Positions 19,565 to 28,538 of a stretch of DNA of 64,000 nucleotides are shown in pieces. The DNA lies in contig CANGIY010000002.1 of NCBI GenBank assembly GCA_947454235.1, forward strand, positions 186,001-250,000, written 5' to 3'. The notes below the pieces were generated by a model. The model saw only the letters and a program-made list of their open reading frames with translations. It was not told where the DNA came from and made no database searches. This DNA comes from Chitinophagaceae bacterium. GTDB taxonomy: Bacteria > Bacteroidota > Bacteroidia > Chitinophagales > Chitinophagaceae. Position 1 is the stretch's first letter; every line of letters begins with the position of its first letter. Both the position numbers and the translations under genes were made by a program.

Positions 19565-19927
19565 ATGAAATACTTTGTGCCATTAATTAGTTGTCTGTGC
19601 CTTTTTGCCACTGCATGCAATAAAACGCCTACAGTTAATCCTGTTTCTGGCACTATCAATGGAACGCCTACAATAACTGTCTACGGTTCAAGCAATAAAC
19701 CATCTGACTACGTACTTATTAGTACTGATTCTTCTAAAAACATAATGGCTTATGGCAGCCAGGTATTGCCATTTCAAATATCTAATCCCGACACTATTAT
19801 TTTTATCACGTTACCGAGCACTAAAATTGCCCGTGCCACTTTAATTAGAACCAAGACTTCCGCAATACTCAAAATTGCCACTTCAGCCCCAGCATACTTC
19901 ATAAGCGACACTTACAAATCACAGTGA
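19565..19927 (+). CDS. Small lipoprotein of unknown function
   Basis: A 120-residue predicted lipoprotein. I choose ATG 19565 over an in-frame GTG 6 bp upstream, because it gives a clean signal peptide (MKYFVPLISCLCLFATAC) with lipobox FATAC. The mature part is Ser/Thr-rich and beta-like (INGTPTITVYGSSNKPSD), with no recognisable domain. It lies alone after the FKBP terminator and before htrA, with about 200 bp on the right. No function can be assigned; envelope location is inferred from the lipobox. Confidence 0.65.
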   Translation: MKYFVPLISCLCLFATACNKTPTVNPVSGTINGTPTITVYGSSNKPSDYVLISTDSSKNIMAYGSQVLPFQISNPDTIIFITLPSTKIARATLIRTKTSAILKIATSAPAYFISDTYKSQ

Positions 19928-20129
19928 CATTTTTTCAGTGGCAGATTGTAAAAATGTCAGAAGTTATAATGTATTGTTAAGGAGGTCTTAAGGAAGTATT
20001 TAAATTTTCTTTAGAAATTGTTATTGTCCTTGTGAAGCGTATCTTTCGGAAACTCTTTTAACAAAATCATTAAACGAAGAGGTAATAAATTTGAGTTAGA
20101 GAAATCGAACAAAACAAATCTGACAAATT

Positions 20130-21599
20130 ATGAAGTCGAAACTATTGCCCGTTGTTTTAACTGCAGCAGTGACATCGTTCACTACTTTTTTAATCGCGAA
20201 CCATTTCAATAGGTCTGTCCCTTATTTCGCAGAAAAACCATCTAATTCATCCAATAGCAGGTTAGTAAGCTATTCGGGAGATGTTGCGAATGGAACTGCA
20301 GCATTGCCCAACCTTGAAAATGCTGCTGAGGTTTCAGTGAAAGCTGTTGTTCATATTAAAACGGTGACTAAGGCAAAAATGGTGACCGACAACAATATGA
20401 ACGACGTTTGGTCACAAATGTTTGGTCAGCATCAATACCTGATTCAACCTACTATAGAAAGCGGCTCAGGTGTTGTTATTTCTGCCGATGGTTACATTGT
20501 TACCAATAACCACGTAGTTGCAAACGGCGATGAAGTGACAGTTACCTACAACGACCGTATGAGTGCAAAGGCTAAAGTGGTGGCAAAAGATCCTAACACC
20601 GACCTGGCAGTGTTGAAAGTTGACGACGTGAAAGATCTTCCTTATCTCGATATGGGTAACTCCGACGATGTAAAGGTAGGGCAGTGGGTACTGGCGATTG
20701 GTTACCCGTTGTCGCTTGATGCTACAGTTACCGCAGGTATTGTGAGTGCAAAAAGCCGCTCAATTGGTATCAACAAGCAACACTCGGCCAATGCCATTGA
20801 ATCTTTCATACAGACTGATGCTGCTGTAAACCCCGGCAACAGTGGTGGTGCGTTGGTGAATAGTGCCGGACAGCTTATTGGCATTAACTCAGCCATTGCT
20901 TCCCCAACCGGTTCTTACGCTGGCTATTCTTACGCTATACCTGTGAATATTGTGCGTAAAGTGGTGAACGACCTCATGAAATTTGGTACAGTACAAAGGG
21001 CGTACCTTGGTGTTTCATTCGTTGATTACAAATCGGCAACAACAGACCAGATTAAAAAATTCGGTCTCGATAAAAATGAAGGTATTTATGTGATGGATGT
21101 ACTTTCTGATGGTGCTGCTGCAAAAGCAGGCATTGCAAAAGGAGATATTATCACACACATTAATAAAATTGCTGTAAAAGATCAACCTGGAGTTGAGGAA
21201 CAAATGGCGCGTTACCGCCCTGGTGATGAAATCAGCATTACATATCTAAGGAATGAAAAGTCAACTACCGCGTCGGTTAAACTGGACAACAAGAAAATAT
21301 CTTACAGCCTCATGGGGGCTTCATTCAGGGCATTGACCGACAAAGAAAAGTCAGACTATGGTCTTGAATATGGTTTAGTGATTACCGACCCCGGCACCGG
21401 ACTATTAGCGCGCAGAACGAATGTAAGGAAGGGATTCATTTTATTGACTGTGAATGACAAACCAGTACATACCATCAATGAATTAAATGATATGTTTGGT
21501 GCACATGGCAATGTACAGATATCAGGTATATTCCCCGGCTTACAAGGCAGATACTATTTTAACTTCGACACCGATGGGGGTGACCGAAGCGGCAATTAA
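20130..21599 (+). CDS. HtrA/Deg family periplasmic serine protease with two PDZ domains
   Basis: A 489-residue S1C protease that degrades or refolds damaged envelope proteins. An N-terminal hydrophobic segment (residues 5-24) acts as signal or anchor. The catalytic triad is visible: His128 in NNHVVAN, Asp158 in NTDLAVLK and Ser238 in GNSGGAL. The first PDZ domain covers about residues 285-385 (AYLGVSFVD, DGAAAKAGIAKGDII) and the second, more divergent, about 395-480 (RKGFILLTVNDKPVHTINEL). Length and order match DegP/DegQ-type proteins. It has its own terminator. An envelope-stress role is inferred from the family. I withhold a gene symbol because degP, degQ and htrA cannot be told apart. Confidence 0.94.
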   Translation: MKSKLLPVVLTAAVTSFTTFLIANHFNRSVPYFAEKPSNSSNSRLVSYSGDVANGTAALPNLENAAEVSVKAVVHIKTVTKAKMVTDNNMNDVWSQMFGQHQYLIQPTIESGSGVVISADGYIVTNNHVVANGDEVTVTYNDRMSAKAKVVAKDPNTDLAVLKVDDVKDLPYLDMGNSDDVKVGQWVLAIGYPLSLDATVTAGIVSAKSRSIGINKQHSANAIESFIQTDAAVNPGNSGGALVNSAGQLIGINSAIASPTGSYAGYSYAIPVNIVRKVVNDLMKFGTVQRAYLGVSFVDYKSATTDQIKKFGLDKNEGIYVMDVLSDGAAAKAGIAKGDIITHINKIAVKDQPGVEEQMARYRPGDEISITYLRNEKSTTASVKLDNKKISYSLMGASFRALTDKEKSDYGLEYGLVITDPGTGLLARRTNVRKGFILLTVNDKPVHTINELNDMFGAHGNVQISGIFPGLQGRYYFNFDTDGGDRSGN

Positions 21600-21622
21600 T
21601 ACAGGCATAATTAACACGAAGG

Positions 21623-21651
21623 AAAGCCACATCGATTGATGTGGCTTTTTT
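21623..21651 (+). terminator. Rho-independent terminator after the Deg protease
   Basis: A perfect 11-bp stem (AAAGCCACATC / GATGTGGCTTT) with a 4-nt loop and T-run, 23 bp after the stop. Confidence 0.93.
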
Positions 21652-21688
21652 CGTTTATGTTTGTGACACATTCTATCATTGATTTGCA

Positions 21689-22393
21689 ATGACCACAAAA
21701 AAATACAAACACCTCTTCTTTGACCTTGACCATACACTTTGGGATTTTGATGGAAATTCCGAAGCGACGATGCAACAATTGTATCGGGAGTTTGAACTGG
21801 AGGCTCAGGGTGTTGATAATTTCAATGAGATGTTTTCGCGTTTCAATGAGCACAACGATCGCTTGTGGGAAAAATACCGCACAGGTATTATAAAACGCGA
21901 TGAGCTTCGCTGGAAGCGGATGCACTACATGCTGCTCGATTACAAAATAGGCGACACGGCACTTGCACATGAAATGAGCAGTGCTTTCTTAGAGATTCTA
22001 CCAACACGAACTTTATTGATGCCTTTTGCGAAAGAAATACTTGAATACTGTCGGGCGCAGGGGTACGAAATGCACTTAATCACCAACGGTTTTGAAACCA
22101 CCCAAAGAATGAAGTTGCAATATTCAGGAATAGCGCGTTATTTCGACCAACTGGTAACTTCTGAACGGTGCAATGCGATGAAGCCGCATAAAGACATATT
22201 TGATTTTGCCCTGGGTACCACACGCGCCAAAAAGCACGAGAGCATTATGATTGGTGATGCTATTGATGTCGATATTTTTGGAGCTATTAATGCTGGATGG
22301 GATACTGTATTCTACAATCCTAAAAATGTAACGCACAATAGAATCCCGACTTACGAAGTGGAGTCATTGGAGGAGTTACTGACTATTTTCTAG
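21689..22393 (+). CDS. YjjG-type HAD nucleotidase (noncanonical pyrimidine 5'-nucleotidase)
   Basis: A 234-residue HAD-superfamily phosphatase. The nucleophile motif is FFDLDHTLWDFD near residue 10; LITNGFE gives motif II, KPHKDIFDFAL the motif III lysine, and IMIGDAIDVDIFGAINAGW motif IV. The C1-type helical cap (residues 20-95) and the DHTLWDF wording match the YjjG family, which removes phosphate from damaged or noncanonical pyrimidine nucleotides. That substrate is family-based inference. It begins 38 bp beyond the HtrA terminator and converges on the RidA gene with 3 bp between stops. Confidence 0.88.
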   Translation: MTTKKYKHLFFDLDHTLWDFDGNSEATMQQLYREFELEAQGVDNFNEMFSRFNEHNDRLWEKYRTGIIKRDELRWKRMHYMLLDYKIGDTALAHEMSSAFLEILPTRTLLMPFAKEILEYCRAQGYEMHLITNGFETTQRMKLQYSGIARYFDQLVTSERCNAMKPHKDIFDFALGTTRAKKHESIMIGDAIDVDIFGAINAGWDTVFYNPKNVTHNRIPTYEVESLEELLTIF

Positions 22394-22396
22394 CGT

Positions 22397-22846
22397 TCAC
22401 TTAGTTTTCGCCGCGATACATTCTATTTCTATCAGCGAATTTTTAGGCAATGCTGCTACTTGCACAGTTGCGCGTGCCGGCTTTAAATCGGGGAAGTAGT
22501 CTTTGTAGATGTCGTTGACTTTCGAGAAATCGCCCATATTGGTGATGTAAATATTTACCTTCAGAACATGTTTCATGTCAGATCCAGAAGTTTCAACCAC
22601 TGCCTTTAGATTGTCTAATGCTTGTTTTGTTTGTACTTCAATTGACTCACCTACCAACGTCCCCGTAGCCGGATTCAAACCTATTTGTCCCGAACAATAA
22701 ACTGTGTTACCATGAACAACTGCCTGCGAATAAGGACCTATAGCCTTAGGTGCTTTATCTGAGGTTACGGCGTAGGGATGCATCGACAACTTGCAAGATG
22801 CCAATAGAACAATGGGTGCACACAACAGTAGTTTCATTCCATTCAT
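22397..22846 (-). CDS. RidA-family protein with a lipoprotein signal
   Basis: A 149-residue YjgF/YER057c/UK114-family protein. Family members deaminate reactive enamine/imine intermediates, normally in the cytoplasm. Core motifs are present: KAIGPYSQAVVHGNTVYCSGQIG, then ALDNLKAVVE, and PARATVQVAALP with the catalytic-site Arg. Starting at ATG 22846 gives MNGMKLLLCAPIVLLASC, a lipoprotein signal with lipobox LASC, so the mature domain would sit in the periplasm or at a membrane. The frame extends 16 codons further upstream, but that adds a hydrophilic, unlikely N-terminus. Sequence shows the lipobox; export of a RidA is unusual and discussed in the findings. Confidence 0.87.
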   Translation of the reverse strand: MNGMKLLLCAPIVLLASCKLSMHPYAVTSDKAPKAIGPYSQAVVHGNTVYCSGQIGLNPATGTLVGESIEVQTKQALDNLKAVVETSGSDMKHVLKVNIYITNMGDFSKVNDIYKDYFPDLKPARATVQVAALPKNSLIEIECIAAKTK

Positions 22847-23022
22847 GCTATAAATATAATCAAGATCATTTTTAGTTGTTGGTGGTGGCTGCATTTCACC
22901 CTTTTAGTATTTCCATTTACCGACAAATTCAGGCACTTTATCGACATTAAAACATGCTTGGTCGAAAACGGGTTTCAGGTTGGCACTTTTTTATCTACTT
23001 TCATGCTGTAATTGAAACAAAG

Positions 23023-23673
23023 ATGGTAATTAATCTCAGTGAAAAAAACTCGTTAGTGTCGCTCTGGGTGCGTGAACTCAGAGATATGGATGTTCAAAAA
23101 GATAGTATGCGTTTCCGCAGAAATCTGGAAAGAATAGGAGAAGTAGTCGCTTACGAAATTTCAAAAACACTGGAGTACAAACCTGTAGAAACTCAAACAG
23201 TTTTAGGTACTGCTGATTGTGTGGAGCTTGAAAGTCAGCCAGTATTGGCGACAATAATGAGGGCAGGTTTACCATTGTACCAAGGATTACTCAATTTTTA
23301 TGACAAAGCGGATAGTGCTTTTATTGGTGCTTACCGGAAACACAGCAGGGACGAATCGTTTGAAATTGACCAAACATACATGACCAGTCCTGAACTGGAA
23401 GGAAGGACTCTTATTGTAGCTGACCCTATGCTGGCGACAGGTTCTTCATTGGTATTGGCGGTGAAATCATTGATTGATTACGACAAGCCTAAAACAATTC
23501 ACATTGTTTCGGTAATAGCAAGTGCAATTGGTATTGAACTCCTGAGGCGCCAGTTTCCTGAGGCTTATGTTTGGGTAGCCGCGGTTGATGAAGAACTGAC
23601 AGCAAAAAGCTACATTGTGCCGGGGTTGGGTGACGCCGGAGACCTTTGCTTTGGGCCTAAAAGGCAGTCATAA
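23023..23673 (+). CDS. upp: Uracil phosphoribosyltransferase
   Basis: A 216-residue salvage enzyme that makes UMP from uracil and PRPP. The PRPP loop is VADPMLATGSSL (family DPMLATG), the dimer/hood region is ATIMRAGLPLYQGL, and the uracil-binding end is VPGLGDAGDLCFG, matching GLGDAGDxxFG. ATG 23023 gives MVINLSEKNSLVSLW, the normal N-terminus; the 23-codon upstream extension (MLGRKRVSGW) is not family-like and I reject it. A small membrane-protein gene follows 16 bp downstream and may be co-transcribed. Confidence 0.94.
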   Translation: MVINLSEKNSLVSLWVRELRDMDVQKDSMRFRRNLERIGEVVAYEISKTLEYKPVETQTVLGTADCVELESQPVLATIMRAGLPLYQGLLNFYDKADSAFIGAYRKHSRDESFEIDQTYMTSPELEGRTLIVADPMLATGSSLVLAVKSLIDYDKPKTIHIVSVIASAIGIELLRRQFPEAYVWVAAVDEELTAKSYIVPGLGDAGDLCFGPKRQS

Positions 23674-23689
23674 TTAAAAACCGCACTTT

Positions 23690-23944
23690 ATGAAAATAGC
23701 TATTGACGATCGTCGTTTGCAAGCAACATACCGGGCAGCATTTATTTCAGGGTTCGGAATTGGTATACCGCGAGCGATTGAGCACAAAGCCTATTTAATG
23801 GCTGCTGCATTTGTTGTGATTGGTTTATTGAATAATCCTTTTACCGAACGAAATATCAAGTGGCGGTATCGCCCAAACTGGGAAAAAGGCGTCTTGCTGA
23901 CTATGGCGGTGCTAGTGATTGTCTCAATTATTTTCGGATTGTAA
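23690..23944 (+). CDS. Small two-helix membrane protein, unknown
   Basis: An 84-residue protein with two hydrophobic segments: about residues 34-47 (AYLMAAAFVVIGLL) and 65-84 (KGVLLTMAVLVIVSIIFGL). A basic linker between them contains FTERNIKWRYRPNWEKG. It begins 16 bp after upp, so is probably in the same transcript. No family was recognised. Confidence 0.6.
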   Translation: MKIAIDDRRLQATYRAAFISGFGIGIPRAIEHKAYLMAAAFVVIGLLNNPFTERNIKWRYRPNWEKGVLLTMAVLVIVSIIFGL

Positions 23945-24063
23945 ACAGGATATTATCTACCCCAAAAATTCACCCACGAAAAATGTAACTTTTTATGCAC
24001 TTTTACGATTGTAAAATGGCATGTTATTTGAAACAAGCTTTTTATTCAAAAATTCAATAAAAA

Positions 24064-24777
24064 ATGAGAACAATTAAAATCGCAATCATGGCCGCAGCAG
24101 TGGCATGCGTGTCATCATTCAGCACTTTCGCTCAAACTGCTGAAGAGGTTATCAAAAAACACATCGATGCTATTGGTGGTGAAGCTGCCTGGAAAAAAGT
24201 AAACTCGATTAAAATGGAGGGCTCTATCAACTATAGCGGCACAGAAGTTCCGGTTACAGTTTATATGAAGCATAAAAAAGCCATGAAAGCTGAATTTTCG
24301 TATGCTGGTATGACGGGGTACACCATTCTTACTGATAAAGCAGGTTGGGTTTATTTGCCTTTTGGTGGTCAAACCAAGCCTGAACCAATGACTGAAGACG
24401 ACGTTAAAAAAAGTCAGGAAGACCTTGATGTTCAAGGAAAATTGATTGACTACAAAGCTAAAGGCTTCACAGTGACTTTCTTAGGTAAAGACGACGTAGA
24501 AGGAACTGAGTGTTTCAAAATTAAAGTCGTTTCTCCTGCTAAAAAAGAAGAAACAATGTACTTTGACGCTACGAACTTCTACCATATTCGATCTACTTCA
24601 AAAGTTGATATGAACGGTAAAGAAGTTGAGATGACTCAAACTTATTCAAACTTCAAAAAATTACCGGAAGGTATTGTTTGGGCTATGAACCAAGATTCAG
24701 GTAATGGTCCTATGACAGTAAAAAGCGTAGAGATCAACAAAACAATCGAAGACGCAGTTTTTGCTCCTAAGAACTAA
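24064..24777 (+). CDS. LolA-like periplasmic outer-membrane lipoprotein-sorting family protein
   Basis: A 237-residue exported protein. The signal peptide runs to TFAQT (about residue 25). Then comes AEEVIKKHIDAIGGEAAWKKVNSIKMEG, the opening helix and first strand typical of Bacteroidota LolA-like proteins with a half-barrel fold. The strands continue with MKAEFSYAGMTGYTIL and FLGKDDVEGTECFKIKV. It is distinct from the LolA at 46890-47519. The usual inferred role is binding a hydrophobic cargo in the periplasm, which cannot be confirmed here. It ends with a strong terminator before the BNR-repeat gene. Confidence 0.78.
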   Translation: MRTIKIAIMAAAVACVSSFSTFAQTAEEVIKKHIDAIGGEAAWKKVNSIKMEGSINYSGTEVPVTVYMKHKKAMKAEFSYAGMTGYTILTDKAGWVYLPFGGQTKPEPMTEDDVKKSQEDLDVQGKLIDYKAKGFTVTFLGKDDVEGTECFKIKVVSPAKKEETMYFDATNFYHIRSTSKVDMNGKEVEMTQTYSNFKKLPEGIVWAMNQDSGNGPMTVKSVEINKTIEDAVFAPKN

Positions 24778-24794
24778 TTAATTATCTTTAAAAT

Positions 24795-24821
24795 AAAAGC
24801 CCGGTGTAAGCCGGGCTTTTT
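24795..24821 (+). terminator. Rho-independent terminator
   Basis: A perfect 10-bp stem (AAAAGCCCGG / CCGGGCTTTT) with a 6-nt loop, ending in Ts, 17 bp past the preceding stop. Confidence 0.93.
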
Positions 24822-24844
24822 AATAGAAACTCAACCGTAATTTT

Positions 24845-27800
24845 ATGAAAAAAGTCGTACTTCTTTCATTATCAGCAATATGCGCTATTGCAGTTCAAGC
24901 GCAGACAAAAATCAACTCTTACACCTTTGGTGCAAAAGAGGCGCGTTGGTTAGGGCCAGGCACTATGAGCGGTCGTATTACCGCCATTGAAGGTGTAGCC
25001 AACGATGGTAAAACACTGTACATAGGTACTGCCGGTGGTGGTATTTGGAAAAGCACCAATGCCGGAGCATCGTTCAAACCAATTTTTGACAAGTACTGCA
25101 TGAGTATTGGCTGCATAGCTGTAGATCAGTCGAACCCGGCAACGGTATTTGCTGGAACTGGAGAGAGCAACATGCGTAACTCTGTTTCAATTGGTGATGG
25201 ACTGTACATGTCGAGCGATGCCGGAGACAACTGGACGAAGGTGGGACTGGATAGCACTGAACATATTGCCAAAATTGCGATTGACCCTCAAAACAGCCAG
25301 AACATTTTTGTAGCGGTCCCGGGACCACTATGGAGCGATTCCAAACACCGTGGTTTGTACAAGAGCACCGACGGCGGCAAAACATGGAATAAGATTCTTT
25401 ACGTAAACGAGAAAACAGGTTGCGCCGATGTATTGGTTGACCCTAGCGACCCACAAACAATTTTTGCAAGTATGTGGGAGTTCAGGCGTTTCCCTTACGC
25501 ATTCAGCTCAGGCGGTAAAAGCTCGGGTATGTACAAAAGTACCGACGGCGGCAGAACATGGAAAGAGATTAAAGAAGGTTTGCCTGCTAAACCATTCGGC
25601 AGAATAGCGATGGCACTGGCTCCTTCTGCTCCTAAAAATATGCTGGCAATCGTTGAATCGAAAGAAACAGGTCTTTATATTTCATCAGACGGCGGTGAAA
25701 CATGGAAATCACAGAGTGCAACTATGAACGTTGTTTCTCGTCCTTTCTATTTTTCATGTTTGGTTGTTGACCCTAAAGACCCTAAACGTGTGTATCGCCC
25801 GGGGTACGGTTTTTCTTACAGCGACGATGGCGGACATTCATTCTCTGATGCATCATACGAAGGTGGTTGGGTACATAGCGACCACCATGCGCTTTGGATC
25901 AACCCAAAATACACCAACCAAATGTACCTGGGTACAGATGGAGGTGTGTATCATAGTTTAGATAGGGGTGCAACATGGATGTTTGCATACAACCTGCCGG
26001 TTGGGCAGTTTTATCACGTGGCTTGCGACAATAAAACGCCTTACAACATGTATGGTGGCTTGCAGGACAATGGTAGCTGGATGGCACCTTCAGAAGCACC
26101 GGGAGGCGTGAACAACTCAAACTGGACTTCATTGTATGGTGGCGATGGCTTCTGGACTGTACCTGATGGGGCAGATAACAATGTCGCTTATGCCGAATCA
26201 CAAGGGGGTAACATTGGCAGAATTGATTTGAAAAACTTTAAATCGGTAGATGTTGCGCCACAGAAAGTAGCAGGCGATGAAAAACTGCGCTGGAACTGGA
26301 ACACACCTATAGTAGTAGGACAAAGCAATAAACACAACCTTTATACCGGTGCGCAATACTTGTATAAAACAACCAACCAAGGCCGCACCTGGAACAAGAT
26401 TTCAGGCGACCTGACCACCAATGACAAGAAAAAACAACAACAGGAAGAGTCGGGGGGATTGAGTGAAGACAATACAAGTGCAGAAAACCACTGTACTATA
26501 TTTACTATTTGCGAATCACCACTTGATGAAAACATTGTTTGGGTGGGTACTGATGACGGCAATCTGCAAGTAACCTTTGATGGTGGTAAAACATGGACCA
26601 ACTGTGCTAAAAACTGCGCTGCGGCAGGTATTGCCAATCAGGCTTGGGTGAGCAGCATTGAGGCTTCATTGTACGACAAAAACACCGCCTACGCTACTTT
26701 TGATAACCACATGTACGGCGACATGGCTACCTACCTCGCTGTAACACACGATGGTGGTAAAACATGGCAACGCATTAATAGCACTGAATTTACCGGGTTT
26801 GCGCACAAAATCAAGGAAGATGTCAAGAACAGGAATTTGTTGTTTCTCGGTACTGAACGCGGTTTGTTTTGCACGATAGATGGTGGCGAAAGCTGGTTCA
26901 GGATGAAAAACCACGTACCAGATTACTCAATTGTGCGTGACATTCAAATTCAACCTCAAACCAACGACTTAGTATTCGCTACGCACGGCAGGGGAATTAT
27001 GGTCATCAATGACATTTCTTCAATTAGGGCAATCACAAAAGACATTGCTGACAAGGAAGTATATGTATTTGAACACCCACCAATGCCAATTACTACGGGT
27101 AAGTATGGCGGTGGCGGCTCTCCGGTGAGCGGTGGCTGGTGGGGTGGTAACCCTGACGATATTGCACCTATTGAGTACTATTTAAAAGACCGTGCCAATG
27201 AAGATGTTAAAGTGGAAATCTACGATGCCAATAAAAACCTCGTTCAATCGTTCCCGGGTTCAAAACGCAAGGGCTTAAACAGAGTATATTGGAACATGCG
27301 CATGAAACCACCTAAAACTGCAACAGGTGGCACTAAGGCCGACTATGGCTCTTTCATTGCACCTATGGTGTTGCCGGGCAACTATGTAGTGAAGGTGAAA
27401 GTCGGCGAAAAAGAATACACAACGCCATTGAAAATGGTGCATGATGAATCAAACAAACTGTTCAATGAAGACGACAGAAAAACACAGTTTGATGCAGGTA
27501 TGAAAATTTACCACATGCACGAAGAGCTTGCTGCACTGGTTGATAAAATCAATACCGACCAGAAAATGATAAAAACTGCGCTCGATTCTACAGTAGGTGC
27601 GAAGTCAAAAAAATGGCTCAATGACTATTACAACAAATTGGAAGAATTGAGAAATACACTGCTTGCATCGAAACATAAGTCAATTTTTGCTGATGAAAAG
27701 AAACTACGTGAAGAAATCACAGAACTTTATTCTGCGGTAGTGAATGTTGAAAGCCGCCCATCTAACTTACAACTTCAAAAACTGGACGTACTAACCGACG

Positions 27801-27919
27801 ACCTTAAAAAAGGCAAGGACTCGTACGAAAAAATCGACGGCGAGTACAAAGCTGCCGCGCCTAAGGTAATTAGCGATGGCAAAGGCAACAAGGGCACCCA
27901 GCGCGTAGGTGGGCAATAA
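24845..27919 (+). CDS. BNR/VPS10-like beta-propeller exported protein
   Basis: A 1024-residue exported protein. After the signal peptide (MKKVVLLSLSAICAIAVQAQ) come many Asp-box/BNR repeats with STDGGKTWNK-like turns (for example KSTNAGASF, SSDAGDNW, KSTDGGRTW, SSDGGETW, TFDGGKTW, TIDGGESW), spread over residues 60-700. They indicate two sialidase/sortilin-type propellers. The remaining 300 residues contain a Gly-rich linker (GKYGGGGSPVSGGWWGG), a fibronectin-like segment and a helical, possibly coiled-coil tail. Databases often call such proteins glycosyl hydrolases, but I saw no clear sialidase catalytic residues. There is no T9SS domain; the location is periplasm or surface. A terminator follows. 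Confidence 0.86.
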   Translation: MKKVVLLSLSAICAIAVQAQTKINSYTFGAKEARWLGPGTMSGRITAIEGVANDGKTLYIGTAGGGIWKSTNAGASFKPIFDKYCMSIGCIAVDQSNPATVFAGTGESNMRNSVSIGDGLYMSSDAGDNWTKVGLDSTEHIAKIAIDPQNSQNIFVAVPGPLWSDSKHRGLYKSTDGGKTWNKILYVNEKTGCADVLVDPSDPQTIFASMWEFRRFPYAFSSGGKSSGMYKSTDGGRTWKEIKEGLPAKPFGRIAMALAPSAPKNMLAIVESKETGLYISSDGGETWKSQSATMNVVSRPFYFSCLVVDPKDPKRVYRPGYGFSYSDDGGHSFSDASYEGGWVHSDHHALWINPKYTNQMYLGTDGGVYHSLDRGATWMFAYNLPVGQFYHVACDNKTPYNMYGGLQDNGSWMAPSEAPGGVNNSNWTSLYGGDGFWTVPDGADNNVAYAESQGGNIGRIDLKNFKSVDVAPQKVAGDEKLRWNWNTPIVVGQSNKHNLYTGAQYLYKTTNQGRTWNKISGDLTTNDKKKQQQEESGGLSEDNTSAENHCTIFTICESPLDENIVWVGTDDGNLQVTFDGGKTWTNCAKNCAAAGIANQAWVSSIEASLYDKNTAYATFDNHMYGDMATYLAVTHDGGKTWQRINSTEFTGFAHKIKEDVKNRNLLFLGTERGLFCTIDGGESWFRMKNHVPDYSIVRDIQIQPQTNDLVFATHGRGIMVINDISSIRAITKDIADKEVYVFEHPPMPITTGKYGGGGSPVSGGWWGGNPDDIAPIEYYLKDRANEDVKVEIYDANKNLVQSFPGSKRKGLNRVYWNMRMKPPKTATGGTKADYGSFIAPMVLPGNYVVKVKVGEKEYTTPLKMVHDESNKLFNEDDRKTQFDAGMKIYHMHEELAALVDKINTDQKMIKTALDSTVGAKSKKWLNDYYNKLEELRNTLLASKHKSIFADEKKLREEITELYSAVVNVESRPSNLQLQKLDVLTDDLKKGKDSYEKIDGEYKAAAPKVISDGKGNKGTQRVGGQ

Positions 27920-27946
27920 TCAAATTGCAATAAAATTACTTTTTGA

Positions 27947-27977
27947 AGGGCTGTCCGCTTGGGCAGCTCTTTTTTTA
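27947..27977 (+). terminator. Rho-independent terminator of the BNR gene
   Basis: An RNA stem AGGGCUGUCC / GGGCAGCUCU (with G-U pairs), short loop, then seven Ts, 27 bp past the stop. Confidence 0.82.
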
Positions 27978-28083
27978 TTCCCCTGTTCGAGGCAGCTTGA
28001 CCCCAACTTGTTGGTGGTTCTCGCCTCGTCCTAATAATAGGAAAGCATCCGCTTGCAAGCCACATCTGTTTGTCTAAAGTTAA

Positions 28084-28219
28084 GGCGCAGGAGTTAGCGT
28101 ATCGCTACTATGTCTATGAATCCCAAGTTTACCTCGGAAGAGCGGGACTCCTATCCCGGACTCGACCACATAAGTATAAAAACAAAGTCTACTTTAGAAT
28201 CTTCTACGGTTATAGGTGG
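28084..28219 (+). repeat. Dispersed structured repeat, copy 1
   Basis: The sequence from GGCGCAGGAGTTA to the TTCTACGGTTATAG end aligns along its length with 62118-62250. Shared blocks include TGTCTATGAATCCC, GTTTACCTCGG, AGCGGGACTCCT and AGAATCTTCTACGGT. Hairpin arms that are perfect in the 62-kb copy carry mismatches here. Flanking patches (about 28394-28420 and 28462-28475) also match the other locus. Confidence 0.85.
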
Positions 28220-28260
28220 TTCCACATATGCTTTGAAGTGCGTTATCTGAACATCTTTTC

Positions 28261-28300
28261 GCGCTTTTTTCTTGACAAAAAAGCGCGGCAAAAAGTCAAG
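28261..28300. repeat. Two interlocking hairpins
   Basis: GCGCTTTTTT pairs perfectly with AAAAAAGCGC across the 6-nt loop CTTGAC. That loop is itself complementary to GTCAAG at 28295-28300. The two stems share bases and exclude each other or form a pseudoknot. Confidence 0.7.
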
Positions 28301-28538
28301 CCGTACATAATGGGCTCCGCCCCGCAAGTCCGGCAGGGCCCACGCACTTATGGTCGAGTTTTGGGAAGGTAGCTGTCAATGAATTGAAGGGAAGCTGCAA
28401 ATCATAGTATTCAATTAATCATGATGAATCAAAGTTCAAGACGCGTCCCAAACTTCGGTCTATAGTTCAGACAACTTTGAACGACAAACAACCAACCCAC
28501 GTTTTTCATATTTTTGATGCCAGTCAAAGTTGTTGTTG

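Larger units (their letters stand above)
27920..28538. other. Long noncoding region with structured repeat and promoter box
   Basis: This 619-bp region starts with the BNR gene terminator, then holds one copy of a dispersed structured repeat, an interlocking hairpin pair, and a TATTTTTG box (28509-28516) just before the antiporter. A 100-codon frame (28070-28372) runs through the repeat but is Arg/Tyr-rich and looks spurious. Confidence 0.6.

Noticed and set aside
22954-23022. A longer start for uracil phosphoribosyltransferase
   Set aside because: The added 23 residues are not family-like and the internal ATG at 23023 gives the usual N-terminus.
24845-27919. Sialidase or glycosyl hydrolase activity for the BNR-repeat protein
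   Set aside because: Asp-boxes show the propeller fold only; the Arg triad and Tyr/Glu pair of sialidases were not seen.
28070-28372. A 100-codon rightward frame in the 28-kb noncoding region
   Set aside because: It runs through the structured repeat and its hairpins, is rich in Arg and Tyr, and is broken in the related copy at 62 kb.
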